Positions 33,065 through 42,021 of a stretch of 64,000 nucleotides of DNA are shown here, piece after piece (positions within the stretch are counted from its first letter, which is position 1; the number at the start of each line of letters is the position of its first letter). Source of the stretch: Clostridia bacterium (GTDB taxonomy: Bacteria; Bacillota; Clostridia; Peptostreptococcales; Acidaminobacteraceae). Below the pieces are notes generated by a model. It searched no databases. It was not told the origin of the DNA and worked only from the letters and a program-made list of their open reading frames with translations. A program made the position numbers and the translations under genes. The stretch covers positions 62,001 to 126,000 of the forward strand of contig JACUUV010000003.1 in the NCBI GenBank assembly GCA_014859095.1. The letters run 5' to 3'.

Positions 33065-35281
33065 TTATTGACCTCTTTTTTCTCTGCCTTTGTGTACTAA
33101 GAATGTCGCAACATTGACTCCTCTGTCATATCTGCCGAAACCTTCATCCATTCCGTTTGCTCTAGCGACTTCAGGTGTAACCTGTGTACCGCCCGCACAA
33201 ATTATGAAACGGTCTCTGACGCCTTTCTCCACTGCATATTCATGAATACGTTTCATGTTTTTATAGTGGACATCGTCGTGTGAGATGATGGTTGATGCGA
33301 GGATGACATTGGCATCGATTTCGATAGCCGCATCCACCAATTTCTCAATCGGAACAGATGTGCCAAGATACTCGACATCACAACCGTATTTTTCAATACC
33401 GCCATGCTTGATGTCGATGACCTCTCTTAAACCGACAGAGTGCTCGTCTTCTCCAACAGTACCTGCAACGATTTTTACAGGAAACTTATCGAACTCTTCT
33501 CTGATTTCATCATCGCTCATTACCTCTGGCTCTGGTGGAATCTCAACAGTTCTCATGTCGAGGTCGAAATCGAGAACACCTTTGAGCTGGACACGTGTGC
33601 CTTCAGTAGGATGCATTTGCTCTATGTGGATCACTTCTACGTCTTTGAGATTCATTTTTTTAGCGAATTCTATTGCGGCGTATTGCGCTCCTCTGAGGTA
33701 AATCGGCAATAAAATTTCAACTTGGACAACACCATCGCCAAGCCATTGTACTTCAGGCTTCACAAATGGTGACTCCCCATGCTCGCCACGGTATTTTTCA
33801 GACTCAGCCATACGTTGGTTGACATTGTCATTTTCGTCGAGTTCGTCGATGTAAATGATTTTGTCAGCATTTTCAAACGTACAACCATCGATCAATGATG
33901 AAGGATTGGATACAGCATTTGCATCATATTGAGCCACATTGTTGTACCCATAATGAGCTGTAACCGGAGCAAAATAGTCTGCTGCTCTCTCGTAAACTGT
34001 TCCTGCGCCAACGCCGCCATCGATTTTTCTACCGATACCGTCACCGTTGCGCTCAGGATAAAGTGCCGAGTCAACAAAGAATCCTTGCTCAACAGCATTG
34101 AAGTAACCACCAGATTTGATGATTTCCTCAAGGTAAAGTACTGCTCTTTCCTTAAGCTCTCTCGCTTGATCTCTGAGGAAGCCTTCGTTTTTGAGTTCAA
34201 TCATATCCATCAAACCATCAAATCCTGCAAGAGTTTGCTTTGCGGTATCACACGCTTCGATGTTGAACATATGCCAAGGCACGTTTCTGCCTTCGTCAGG
34301 AGTGATTGTGGATTGAATATCAGCAGACGTCAATCTTGAAATAAGCATGTTCATGACATGTGTCACAGTGGCTTCTCTTGAAGAAGATGTGATATATTTG
34401 GTGTTCATTTGCGCACGCATTTTGTACTCTGAAAATATTTCTCTGAGCGCTACAGCGTATGGCAAGTCGAGCTTCATATTTGGAGCTGGTGCCGATGTTG
34501 GAGGTACTGTGGAAAGTGCTATATTCGCCTTTGGCATACCCGCTTTAAATGAATAAAGGGCATTGATACCGTGTTGAACCATAAGTTCAGGCATAACTTT
34601 CCAAGCTTCTCTTGCTGTGGCATTCGCATTATGCGCACCATCGATTTGAACCATTTCTGCCCAAGCCATGACTTTTTTAGACTCTGCCGCATCGACAAAA
34701 GAACGTACCATGTTGATGTTTCTGTAAAGCACATTGTATTGAGGATCCTGGTGAGCGCCGTTTACGCCTTCTTCAGCGAGCATTACGGCTACGTCAGGAC
34801 CTGCTACTCCAGATACATATGAGTGGTAATTGATTGGTCTGCCGACTTCATCTTCGATCAGGTCGAGCGCTTTTCTGTGTGCTCTAACTTGCTTTCTTGA
34901 AATTGGAACACCGCCGATTCCTTGTGGAGTACCTTCGATCAAACCATCAAAGTGGGATTGTCCAGCAGTACGGATAACCATGATATGATCCGCTCCATGC
35001 CATGCTGCCATTCTCATTCTTCTTATATCGTCTTCGAAACGACCAGATGCGATTTCAGTGGTGATTGTATTATTTGGTTGTGGATCGATATTACCAAAGT
35101 ATTGAGCTGCAGGAATACCGATGTAATTTTTAAGCGGTGTGGACATATCTGTGTATTCAAAAGGACCATAAACCTGCTTGTCACTTTTCTCTCTCCAAGT
35201 CCATCCGCGTCTCTTAGGTCTGTAGTTTTCAAGATCCTTGAGGATTTCTTTCACGTCAATTTTCTTATTGATATCCAGCAT
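33065..35281 (-). CDS. oraE: D-ornithine 4,5-aminomutase large subunit
   Basis: The B12- and PLP-binding subunit that moves the terminal amino group of D-ornithine to give 2,4-diaminopentanoate. The 738-residue protein has a TIM-barrel catalytic part (TTEIASGRFEDDIRRMRMAAWHGAD, GAHQDPQYNVLYRNI) and a C-terminal Rossmann B12 domain. The axial ligand motif DEHSVG gives His614. A lysine 11 residues later in DIKHGG (Lys625) matches the position of the known PLP lysine of the Clostridium sticklandii enzyme (His618/Lys629, from memory). It overlaps the oraS stop by one base. Confidence 0.96.
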   Translation of the reverse strand: MLDINKKIDVKEILKDLENYRPKRRGWTWREKSDKQVYGPFEYTDMSTPLKNYIGIPAAQYFGNIDPQPNNTITTEIASGRFEDDIRRMRMAAWHGADHIMVIRTAGQSHFDGLIEGTPQGIGGVPISRKQVRAHRKALDLIEDEVGRPINYHSYVSGVAGPDVAVMLAEEGVNGAHQDPQYNVLYRNINMVRSFVDAAESKKVMAWAEMVQIDGAHNANATAREAWKVMPELMVQHGINALYSFKAGMPKANIALSTVPPTSAPAPNMKLDLPYAVALREIFSEYKMRAQMNTKYITSSSREATVTHVMNMLISRLTSADIQSTITPDEGRNVPWHMFNIEACDTAKQTLAGFDGLMDMIELKNEGFLRDQARELKERAVLYLEEIIKSGGYFNAVEQGFFVDSALYPERNGDGIGRKIDGGVGAGTVYERAADYFAPVTAHYGYNNVAQYDANAVSNPSSLIDGCTFENADKIIYIDELDENDNVNQRMAESEKYRGEHGESPFVKPEVQWLGDGVVQVEILLPIYLRGAQYAAIEFAKKMNLKDVEVIHIEQMHPTEGTRVQLKGVLDFDLDMRTVEIPPEPEVMSDDEIREEFDKFPVKIVAGTVGEDEHSVGLREVIDIKHGGIEKYGCDVEYLGTSVPIEKLVDAAIEIDANVILASTIISHDDVHYKNMKRIHEYAVEKGVRDRFIICAGGTQVTPEVARANGMDEGFGRYDRGVNVATFLVHKGREKRGQ

Positions 35282-35658
35282 TATTTTGTACCTCCCTTAA
35301 AGATTGCCACAGCGTCGTCCCAGTGCTTGCCTTCAATAAGTTCGAGACCAGCTGTTCTGATGTCGAGGTTCTTTTCTTTGGCAATTCTGTAAACAACATG
35401 CCCAACGCCATGACCCACAAGTCCTCTATCCGCAGCACCATCAACAAGCGGTTTTGCTTCAAGGCTTGAGAAACCCATTCTGAGTAGTACAGAACGCTCG
35501 ATTGCAGGTGAGGTGTTCTTTTCTGCAAGTTCCATAAGCGGATCCACGATTTCTTCCACCAAACTCCAGAATTTTTCTTTCAATTGCTCATCCGTTAGAT
35601 CAGCAAGGTGTTGACGTCTTTCTTGAAAGTCGTCGTCTCTCTTTAAAAAACCTTTCAT
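35281..35658 (-). CDS. oraS: D-ornithine 4,5-aminomutase small subunit
   Basis: A 125-residue helical protein that forms a heterodimer with OraE. The sequence (RRQHLADLTDEQLKEKFWSLVEEIVDPLMELAEKNTSPAIERSVLLRMGFSSLEAK, then GHGVGHVVYRIAKEK) is the typical OraS. The ATG has AAGGAGG upstream. Its TAA overlaps the ATG of oraE, which suggests coupled translation and equal subunit supply. The order ortB-oraS-oraE is that described for amino-acid-fermenting Clostridia. Confidence 0.95.
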   Translation of the reverse strand: MKGFLKRDDDFQERRQHLADLTDEQLKEKFWSLVEEIVDPLMELAEKNTSPAIERSVLLRMGFSSLEAKPLVDGAADRGLVGHGVGHVVYRIAKEKNLDIRTAGLELIEGKHWDDAVAIFKGGTK

Positions 35659-35686
35659 GAATTGATCCTCCTTAATTTTATCCGCA

Positions 35687-37102
35687 TTAAAATTCTATTC
35701 CGAGTTCCTTAAGTGTTTCTGTTACAAATGTTCTATCTGTCTTTGTCTCTGCAACTAGAAACTGTATGTCTTGTTCGCTGACACGAGTCGCCTGATTGGC
35801 GTTGACCGCATTTTTGATGACCGATTTTCTGGTTTTCGTCATATCGAGATCAATTGCCTGAATAAGATCCGGGGTCTTTGGTAAAATGATGTTTTTTCCA
35901 GGCACTTGATCGGTTGGATTGCCGAAGAAGATTTCTATGCCATTGTCTCTTGCAAATGACAGTTGGGGTTGAATATGCTTTCCGGCACCTGTGTATTCAG
36001 TCTCTTGAACAATGATCATCTGATCTTGGTCCATTTCTCTTGCAATACTGAAAGCCGCTGCAAGTGCTGTATTACCAGCCGGTCCTCTTTCGAGTCCTTC
36101 AATTTGTGCCAGCGCCTCGGTCATATAGAATACTTCACCTTGTGTCACGGTGACATATCTGTCCATATATCTCATTGGACGAGCAGCCGATCTCGGAACA
36201 TCCGAACGGTCCGGATAGGTTGAAAACGGTATACCAAAACCTGTATGACCAGTTGTGAATGACTTGCGATTGAATTGGCTATCGCTTGCCATGTGAAGTC
36301 CGGAAAGATCAACCGATGCCGCGACCACTTGAGTGTCAGTGGCTCCAGCTTTGATGAGACCTCTCGCTGTACCAGTAAGGTTTCCGCCACCTGCATTGGT
36401 ACAAACCACTACATCCGGGTCCTTACCATATTTTTCACGCATTTGCATGGAAAGCTCATAACCGAGTGTTTCCACACCTGCGATCCCGAATGGTGTATAG
36501 AGTGACGCATTGAAGTATCCAGTTTCTTCGAGCAACAACAGGAACTCATAGAAGAGTTCCGGACCCACTGAAAGTTGCATGACTTCAGCACCATAAGCTT
36601 CACATTTTCTTGCTTTCTCTACAATTTCAGGTTGTCCCATGCCTTTCGAATCATACGTTTCCTGTACGATTATGCATTTGAGACCATGCATAGCCGCTTG
36701 GGATGCCACAGCTGCTCCATAATTGCCGCTGGTTGCGGCGATGACACCTTTATAACCGCGCTTTTTGGCATGATATACAGCATTTGCCGCACGTCTGGCT
36801 TTAAAACTTCCAGATGGATTTCCACCTTCGTCTTTTATGAATATACGTGCGCCTTTACCAGGTTCAGAATATTTTCTGGCAAGCGCCGTCATATTTCTGA
36901 GTTCAAAGATTGGCGTGTTTCCAACGCCTGTCTCTCCTTGAATCTTTTGCATCTCTTCAAGAGTGTATCCGGTTTCACGCATCATACGCTCATATTCGAA
37001 GCTGATGCCTTCGTTCTCAAAAGTGGAATAATCAATACCAATAGCATTTTTCATGATTTCATTTTTTCGGCTCATCACCGCATTATACGAATTATCTTTC
37101 AA
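35687..37102 (-). CDS. ortB: 2-amino-4-oxopentanoate thiolase, PLP-binding beta subunit
   Basis: With OrtA it cleaves 2-amino-4-oxopentanoate with CoA to acetyl-CoA and alanine. The protein has a tryptophan-synthase-beta/threonine-synthase fold. The PLP lysine lies in GNPSGSFKARRAANAV; TSGNYGAAVASQAAMHG and the phosphate loop CTNAGGGNLTGTARG follow. The best start is a TTG at 37102, eight bases after GGAGG. The track start at 37117 reads the ribosome site as codons, and an ATG further in is also possible. It overlaps the ortA end slightly. Confidence 0.93.
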   Translation of the reverse strand: MKDNSYNAVMSRKNEIMKNAIGIDYSTFENEGISFEYERMMRETGYTLEEMQKIQGETGVGNTPIFELRNMTALARKYSEPGKGARIFIKDEGGNPSGSFKARRAANAVYHAKKRGYKGVIAATSGNYGAAVASQAAMHGLKCIIVQETYDSKGMGQPEIVEKARKCEAYGAEVMQLSVGPELFYEFLLLLEETGYFNASLYTPFGIAGVETLGYELSMQMREKYGKDPDVVVCTNAGGGNLTGTARGLIKAGATDTQVVAASVDLSGLHMASDSQFNRKSFTTGHTGFGIPFSTYPDRSDVPRSAARPMRYMDRYVTVTQGEVFYMTEALAQIEGLERGPAGNTALAAAFSIAREMDQDQMIIVQETEYTGAGKHIQPQLSFARDNGIEIFFGNPTDQVPGKNIILPKTPDLIQAIDLDMTKTRKSVIKNAVNANQATRVSEQDIQFLVAETKTDRTFVTETLKELGIEF

Positions 37103-37403
37103 CCGAATCACCTCCAAACAGAATTTCTTTAAGATCCAATCCTATTTGTAACAATTCAGGTACGAAATTACCAAAAGAATGAGTATATGTCGGATTGATT
37201 TCCACGAGTTTGCCGCTTTCCATTCGATCAGTAATCGTCTTGACCTCGACGATATCTCCAAGCTCTGCATCCGCGGTTAAAAACCCTTTGACCCACATTT
37301 CCAGTGGTACAAGTTTTGTATCGTCAGGCACCTGGGGAGCTCTTTCCTCAGGCTTTAAAATGACTCTGTAAATTTTTACCCAATCGCCTTTTTTAGCGTT
37401 CAT
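37092..37403 (-). CDS. ortA: 2-amino-4-oxopentanoate thiolase, alpha subunit
   Basis: A 103-residue protein beginning MNAKKGDWVKIYRVILKPEERAPQVPDDTKLVPLEMW, the characteristic OrtA sequence. It is the small partner of the PLP subunit OrtB. The start follows AGAGGTG. It lies between ord and ortB with a gap and a short overlap respectively, keeping the order ord-ortA-ortB-oraS-oraE known from clostridial ornithine oxidation. Confidence 0.95.
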   Translation of the reverse strand: MNAKKGDWVKIYRVILKPEERAPQVPDDTKLVPLEMWVKGFLTADAELGDIVEVKTITDRMESGKLVEINPTYTHSFGNFVPELLQIGLDLKEILFGGDSVER

Positions 37404-37420
37404 TCAAACACCTCTTTCGT

Positions 37421-38473
37421 TTAAGCTTTGATCCAGTTTCTCATATCTCCCATGATTGCTCTTGGTACTGGCAAATCTAACATTGTCTTGAGACCTGGTT
37501 CTGAGTTTATGATTTGAGGAATCATGTTGACACACATCGCGATGGTTCCGAGTCCACCTTCAACTTCAGGCTTGATGGTCATATTGACTTCTGGTGTGCC
37601 TTTAAGTGTAATGTAATCGCCAGTGTATGTGCCTTCCATTTCAGGCTCGATCTGTTGTGGGTGAATCATGTCGATCTTCACTTCACCGTCAACATAACCT
37701 TGTCCAGTCATGCTTACGCCAGCAACATTTCCAGCAGCAGCAAAGCCATGTGGTGCTTGTCTGTCAACCGTAGTAACTATAGGTGCCATTTGTGTCTTGA
37801 TGTCATCCACTTTCCAACCGATAGCATCAGCGATCATATTGATGGACTCTGCAAATCCAACGTGACCTGCAAGCGTTCCTTCTTCAACACCTTTATTGAA
37901 CTCATCTACAGTGATACCGACACCTTGCTCTTCCATTACCGCATGGCCGAATGGCGATAAGCTGTTGACCCGCTTCGCTTCTACATGAGTCACATCAGTC
38001 ATACAACCGGTGAGCACAACAACAAGAAGGTCCATGATCAAACCTGGGTTGATGCCTGTACCTAAGATCGATACGCCATTTTCTTTTGCGATTTGATCCA
38101 GCTTAGCTGCAAGTTCCGGATTTTGTGCTTTAGGATAAGCCATTTCCTCTGCTGTTGAAATGACATTGATTTTCTTTTCAAGAACGTACTTGAGTCTAGG
38201 AAATGCTTTTTCAGTGAACGAATCAGTTGCGCAAAGGCAAACATCACAAGAGCCTTCACTGATGACTTCGTCGATTTCAGGACGTACTATGACAGGTTTG
38301 CGATCTCCACGCTCAACGCCTAAAATTTCGTGGATATCTTTACCCACACGATCTGGATTTCTATCACAAACACCAACGATTTCAACACCTTGTTTGGTCA
38401 AAAGCATCTTTGCCATTCCGCTTCCCATTGCGCCGAAGCCCCATATTGCCACTTTTACAGTTTCTTTTCTCAT
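37421..38473 (-). CDS. ord: 2,4-diaminopentanoate dehydrogenase
   Basis: An NAD(P)-dependent enzyme that oxidatively deaminates 2,4-diaminopentanoate to 2-amino-4-oxopentanoate. The 350-residue protein has an N-terminal Rossmann fold (KVAIWGFGAMGSGMAKMLL, GVCDRNPDRVGKD) and a dihydrodipicolinate-reductase-like C-terminus (GTGINPGLIMDLLVVVLTGCM). The start is the ATG at 38473 after GGAGG. It is the first gene of the ornithine operon, downstream of a sigma-54 promoter with a leader of about 35 nt. Confidence 0.95.
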   Translation of the reverse strand: MRKETVKVAIWGFGAMGSGMAKMLLTKQGVEIVGVCDRNPDRVGKDIHEILGVERGDRKPVIVRPEIDEVISEGSCDVCLCATDSFTEKAFPRLKYVLEKKINVISTAEEMAYPKAQNPELAAKLDQIAKENGVSILGTGINPGLIMDLLVVVLTGCMTDVTHVEAKRVNSLSPFGHAVMEEQGVGITVDEFNKGVEEGTLAGHVGFAESINMIADAIGWKVDDIKTQMAPIVTTVDRQAPHGFAAAGNVAGVSMTGQGYVDGEVKIDMIHPQQIEPEMEGTYTGDYITLKGTPEVNMTIKPEVEGGLGTIAMCVNMIPQIINSEPGLKTMLDLPVPRAIMGDMRNWIKA

Positions 38474-38519
38474 TACACATACCTCCATTTTAATATTTCA
38501 TTGTTATATGGTTATATAC

Positions 38520-38535
38520 GCAAGAGTCGTGCCAA
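38520..38535 (-). promoter_or_regulatory. Sigma-54 promoter of the ornithine operon
   Basis: The minus strand reads TTGGCACGACTCTTGC, a full match to the -24/-12 consensus TGGCAC-N5-TTGC with the correct spacing. The expected start point is near 38508, about 35 bases before the ord ATG. Such promoters need an AAA+ activator, and one is encoded at 40607-42004. Confidence 0.92.
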
Positions 38536-38631
38536 CTGAATACGTTTTATAAAAAAACGCTCAAAACGTTCCAAAGACACGTTGTACAAATATCCATACA
38601 ATGAATAATCTGAATGTTACGAATTATCTGC

Positions 38632-38688
38632 AAAGTAAAAAGCAAAATATTTTGCACTTTTAATGCAAAATATTTTGCTTTTTACTTT
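38632..38688. promoter_or_regulatory. Upstream activator site: 25-bp inverted repeat with two GCAAAATATTTTGC palindromes
   Basis: Two perfect 25-bp arms (38632-38656 and 38664-38688) face each other across seven bases, each containing the 14-bp palindrome GCAAAATATTTTGC. The element lies about 100-155 bp upstream of the -24 box, the usual distance for enhancer-like sites of sigma-54 activators. It could also form a cruciform or a weak terminator for the upstream EAL-GGDEF gene. Its AT-rich half-sites are consistent with a RocR-type activator. Confidence 0.75.
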
Positions 38689-38691
38689 AAA

Positions 38692-38709
38692 GTGCAATTT
38701 TTTTTGCAC
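38692..38709. promoter_or_regulatory. Third palindromic site GTGCAA-T6-TTGCAC
   Basis: Six-base arms GTGCAA and TTGCAC flank six T. The site directly follows the large inverted repeat and ends one base before the stop codon of the EAL-GGDEF gene. It shares TTGCA-type half-sites with the neighbouring palindromes, so it may be an additional operator. Confidence 0.5.
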
Positions 38710-38710
38710 C

Positions 38711-40501
38711 TCACGTCATTGTTATTTTATAACTACTATCTGAAATTTGTTTTATTTCTTTTTTTAGCACAGCCAAAGCTTCACTTAACGACTCTGATGT
38801 CCTATATTTTGATAAGTCGCCAGCAATTCCTGCAATTGAAAGCTTAGTGAGTGGAAATTCTCTCATCACTCCGAATCGATCTTCTGAAACAATCTGATTA
38901 TTCATGATGTGTTTGTCAGAAAACAGAAAAATTTTGTTCGTTTCAAAATCATCCAGGATATTTTGAAGCACTTGATGATATTCTTTGGATTCACCGTTGA
39001 TGATCATAATGAAATCATCGCCTCCCACATGACCAATAAAACTGGAAAACGGGAAAATCTTCTTGACGTTATCCTGTATGAGCTGCGCCAAAAACCGGAT
39101 CATATTGTCTCCGCTTTCAAAACCATAGACATCATTGTATATTTTGAAGTCATTGATATCCAGATAGCAGATACAAGAGTTGTTCTTATATGTTACAAGA
39201 TCCGACATGACCCGCTTTATGATTGGATTGCCTGGAAGACCCGAAAGCGGGTTGTGTTCCTTGGCATTATTTTTCTCAAACATGAGTGTATATTCAAAGA
39301 TTTTTTTCATCGAGACAATTCCAAGATACTTTGAAGCTTTTGTCACTATTATATCATCAAAAAGTTCTTCGTCGGAACGTTCCATGGCACGCTTGGCAAC
39401 AACGCTTATAGGCGTATAAGAATCGACAATCAAGGGATTGGTATTCATGATCTTTGAGACCGGACGATTTGAATAGAGCGAATAGCCATAGCGTCCCGAA
39501 AGTTTCGAGTCTATATTATGTTTCATCAAAAGTCCAACGGGATAATCGTGCTCGCAGATACATGCACTGCTTAAATTTTCTTTTTCAAGATGCTGCTTCA
39601 CCGTCTGGCTTTCAATCATAGATTCAAAAGTGCAGTGTTTATGGCTGTTCAAAAGGTTCGAGATGTAATGATAATCCTGTGCATAAGCATTAAGATTGGT
39701 CGAAATCTTATTATAATCCTCAATACGCCTGACCACTTCTAGTTCAAGATTTTCAAACTTTGGCGACGGTTTTTGGAGTAAATAGCCTTGACCAGCATGT
39801 ACCCCAAGCAAGATGAGCGTTTTGAGCTCTTCTTTGGTTTCAATGCCCTCTGCGATCAACTTTATATTTGTCTTGATGGCTGTATCGACAAATGCTTTGA
39901 GCAGTGCCTGTTTAAATGCATCTTTGTCGATATTTCTTATGAGATCCATATCGATTTTGATGAAATCCGGACGCACTTCGTTGATGGTCTTGAGTCCAGA
40001 ATAGCCGGATCCCACATCGTCGATGGCAATCTTATACCCCTGATTTCTATAGTGGTCCAAAACAATATGAAAGGAATCATAGTCATTGATGGAAGTTCTT
40101 TCTGTGATCTCAAACACAATTGCTTTTTCAGAGATTCCCATTGCATCAAGACATTCTTTGGTTAAACCGATTTTAAAAGCACTCGATTTGATGATGTCGG
40201 GGTCGACATTGACAAAAAGATATTTCTCTGGACTGATCTCGACAGCGCGCTCAAGTGCCTTTTGCCTGAACAACATCTCCAGTTCCCATAACTTACCATA
40301 TTCATGAGCGGCTTTGATCATTTCTGTAGGCGAGTAAAATTCAGTGTTTTGCGGCCCTCTTGATAGTGCTTCATAGCCCATCACAGTACCGGTTTTCAAA
40401 CTGACTATTGGTTGATAGTAAGTGGTTACGCTTTCCTCGATGAGGATTTTATGAAACAATATAGCCCGACTATCAATGATTGGCGCGGTCATTACAAGCA
40501 T
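38711..40501 (-). CDS. EAL-CBS-GGDEF cyclic-di-GMP signalling protein
   Basis: A 596-residue soluble protein. The EAL phosphodiesterase domain comes first (about 10-250) with intact catalytic motifs: YEALSR, FVNVDP, EITER, IDDVGSGYSGL, IKIDMDLI and IAEGIET. A CBS pair follows (PVSKIMNTNPLIV... GIVSMKKIFEY), then a GGDEF domain with the variant signature GGDDF. I infer active hydrolysis of c-di-GMP and an uncertain cyclase. The start at 40501 lies eight bases after AAGGAG; a TATAAT-like -10 (40561-40566) follows the preceding terminator. It sits between the ornithine operon and its probable activator. Confidence 0.9.
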   Translation of the reverse strand: MLVMTAPIIDSRAILFHKILIEESVTTYYQPIVSLKTGTVMGYEALSRGPQNTEFYSPTEMIKAAHEYGKLWELEMLFRQKALERAVEISPEKYLFVNVDPDIIKSSAFKIGLTKECLDAMGISEKAIVFEITERTSINDYDSFHIVLDHYRNQGYKIAIDDVGSGYSGLKTINEVRPDFIKIDMDLIRNIDKDAFKQALLKAFVDTAIKTNIKLIAEGIETKEELKTLILLGVHAGQGYLLQKPSPKFENLELEVVRRIEDYNKISTNLNAYAQDYHYISNLLNSHKHCTFESMIESQTVKQHLEKENLSSACICEHDYPVGLLMKHNIDSKLSGRYGYSLYSNRPVSKIMNTNPLIVDSYTPISVVAKRAMERSDEELFDDIIVTKASKYLGIVSMKKIFEYTLMFEKNNAKEHNPLSGLPGNPIIKRVMSDLVTYKNNSCICYLDINDFKIYNDVYGFESGDNMIRFLAQLIQDNVKKIFPFSSFIGHVGGDDFIMIINGESKEYHQVLQNILDDFETNKIFLFSDKHIMNNQIVSEDRFGVMREFPLTKLSIAGIAGDLSKYRTSESLSEALAVLKKEIKQISDSSYKITMT

Positions 40502-40574
40502 ATTCTCAACTCCTTCGATGGAATGATAACATACAGACGTTAATTTCATGTTAACCCGCCATTATATATAAGTA

Positions 40575-40603
40575 AACCCTCCACTCATGGAGAGTGGAGG
40601 GTT
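40575..40603 (-). terminator. Hairpin after the sigma-54 activator gene
   Basis: A perfect 12-bp stem (AACCCTCCACTC pairing with GAGTGGAGGGTT) with a five-base loop lies four bases after the stop of the activator gene. The following tail is only partly T-rich, so strength is uncertain. Confidence 0.7.
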
Positions 40604-40606
40604 CTA

Positions 40607-42004
40607 TTATTCATAATATTTTTTTATTTTATATTGCAGATTCTGTCTGGAGACCTTGAGATGCTCAGCTGATTTGCTGATGTTGTTGTTATACAACTTA
40701 AGCGTTTTATCGATGATGTCTTTTTCTATGGATTCAAGATGTTTGTTGAGATCGTCAACCGTTGTCGTCTGAGTCGGAATATACCGCTCTTTCTTCATGA
40801 GCACTTCCGAGACATGTGATGGCATGTGTTCCTTACCTATGACACGATCGTCTGTGACAAGGTTCATGGCGGATTCTATGAAGTTCTTGAGTTCGCGGAT
40901 GTTCCCTGCCCAGTTGTAGCGTTTAAACGCCTCCATAATCTCATCGGAAACCATCCAGACATCTTTTTTCATCTTTTCATTGTATTCACGTATGAAAAAA
41001 TCAACGAGAATCGGTATGTCATCCACACGTTCATTCAAACTTGGAATTCTGATATTGATGACATTCAATCTATAAAAGAGGTCTTTTCTGAACTGACCTT
41101 TTTCAATGAGTGTCTCAGGTTCTTCATTGGTGGCCGCTATGATTCTCACATTGATCGGTATATCTTTGTTGCCGCCAACTCTTCTGACATAGTTTTCCTG
41201 AAGCACCCTGAGGATTTTTGCTTGAAGCGTCTGACTCATGCTGTTGATCTCGTCGAGCAGCAGTGTTCCTCCTTCAGCTTGTTCAAAAAGACCAGGCCGG
41301 TCTTCAGCTCCGGTGAAAGAACCTTTCGAAGTGCCGAACAGGAGTCCCTCAAGTAGATTCTCAGGAATCGCAGCGCAGTTCTGGGCTATGAATGGCATGG
41401 TTGCACGATCACTGGCAAAATGGATACTCTGCGAGAATAATTCCTTGCCCGTTCCTGTGTCACCATAGATCAGGACGCTTGAATTCGATTTCGCAGCCCG
41501 TTTGGCAATCTTGATCGCTTCCAGATATTTATGGTTCTTACCGATCAACTGATCAAAATGGTATTGTTTGATGCCATTTTGTCTTTTGACCGGTTTGATC
41601 AACTTTTGCTGAAGCTCGATGATTTGCTTGGTCATGTCAGTGACCGTCGTCATGTTTCTCGACACTTCCACCGCGCCTACAAGTTGCTTCCCATCAAAAA
41701 TTGGAATGGTCGTATTGACAGTGCGAATGCGTTTGCCTTTGAAATTGAGATAACTCTGTTCACGGTTGTATATGGGCTCTCCGGTATTGAGTACAGTCAA
41801 AAGCGTGCTGTTTTCCTTGGTCCAATCCGGAAAGATATCCAGCAGATGCCTCCCAATCACTTGATTTTGGGGGAGCCCTTCAATGGTTTCTATCGCTTTA
41901 TTGTATAGAATCGTAACACCAGTCCGGTCAACGATATGAATACCTTCTTCAATTGTATCCAGTATGCCTTTGCTGGCCAATAAAAGTATAGAATCCAGAT
42001 GCAT
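40607..42004 (-). CDS. Sigma-54-dependent PAS-AAA-Fis activator, RocR-like
   Basis: A 465-residue enhancer-binding protein. A PAS sensor lies at about 8-115 (GIHIVDRTGVTILYNKAIETIEGL). The AAA+ domain follows with Walker A YGDTGTGKE and a sigma-54 contact loop GSFTGA (a variant of GAFTGA), then LLLDEINSMS and VRIIAATNE. A C-terminal Fis-type HTH (SKSAEHLKVSRQNLQYKIKKY) ends the protein. No receiver domain is present, so it senses a small molecule, plausibly ornithine, as RocR does. It starts 18 bases after the RseC-like gene, so basal expression may come from the aspS transcript. Confidence 0.92.
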   Translation of the reverse strand: MHLDSILLLASKGILDTIEEGIHIVDRTGVTILYNKAIETIEGLPQNQVIGRHLLDIFPDWTKENSTLLTVLNTGEPIYNREQSYLNFKGKRIRTVNTTIPIFDGKQLVGAVEVSRNMTTVTDMTKQIIELQQKLIKPVKRQNGIKQYHFDQLIGKNHKYLEAIKIAKRAAKSNSSVLIYGDTGTGKELFSQSIHFASDRATMPFIAQNCAAIPENLLEGLLFGTSKGSFTGAEDRPGLFEQAEGGTLLLDEINSMSQTLQAKILRVLQENYVRRVGGNKDIPINVRIIAATNEEPETLIEKGQFRKDLFYRLNVINIRIPSLNERVDDIPILVDFFIREYNEKMKKDVWMVSDEIMEAFKRYNWAGNIRELKNFIESAMNLVTDDRVIGKEHMPSHVSEVLMKKERYIPTQTTTVDDLNKHLESIEKDIIDKTLKLYNNNISKSAEHLKVSRQNLQYKIKKYYE

Positions 42005-42021
42005 GTGTTCCCCCTATTTCA

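Noticed and set aside
36575-37132. 185-codon plus-strand ORF opposite ortB
   Set aside because: Overlaps the conserved PLP-domain coding sequence on the other strand; composition is that of a shadow.
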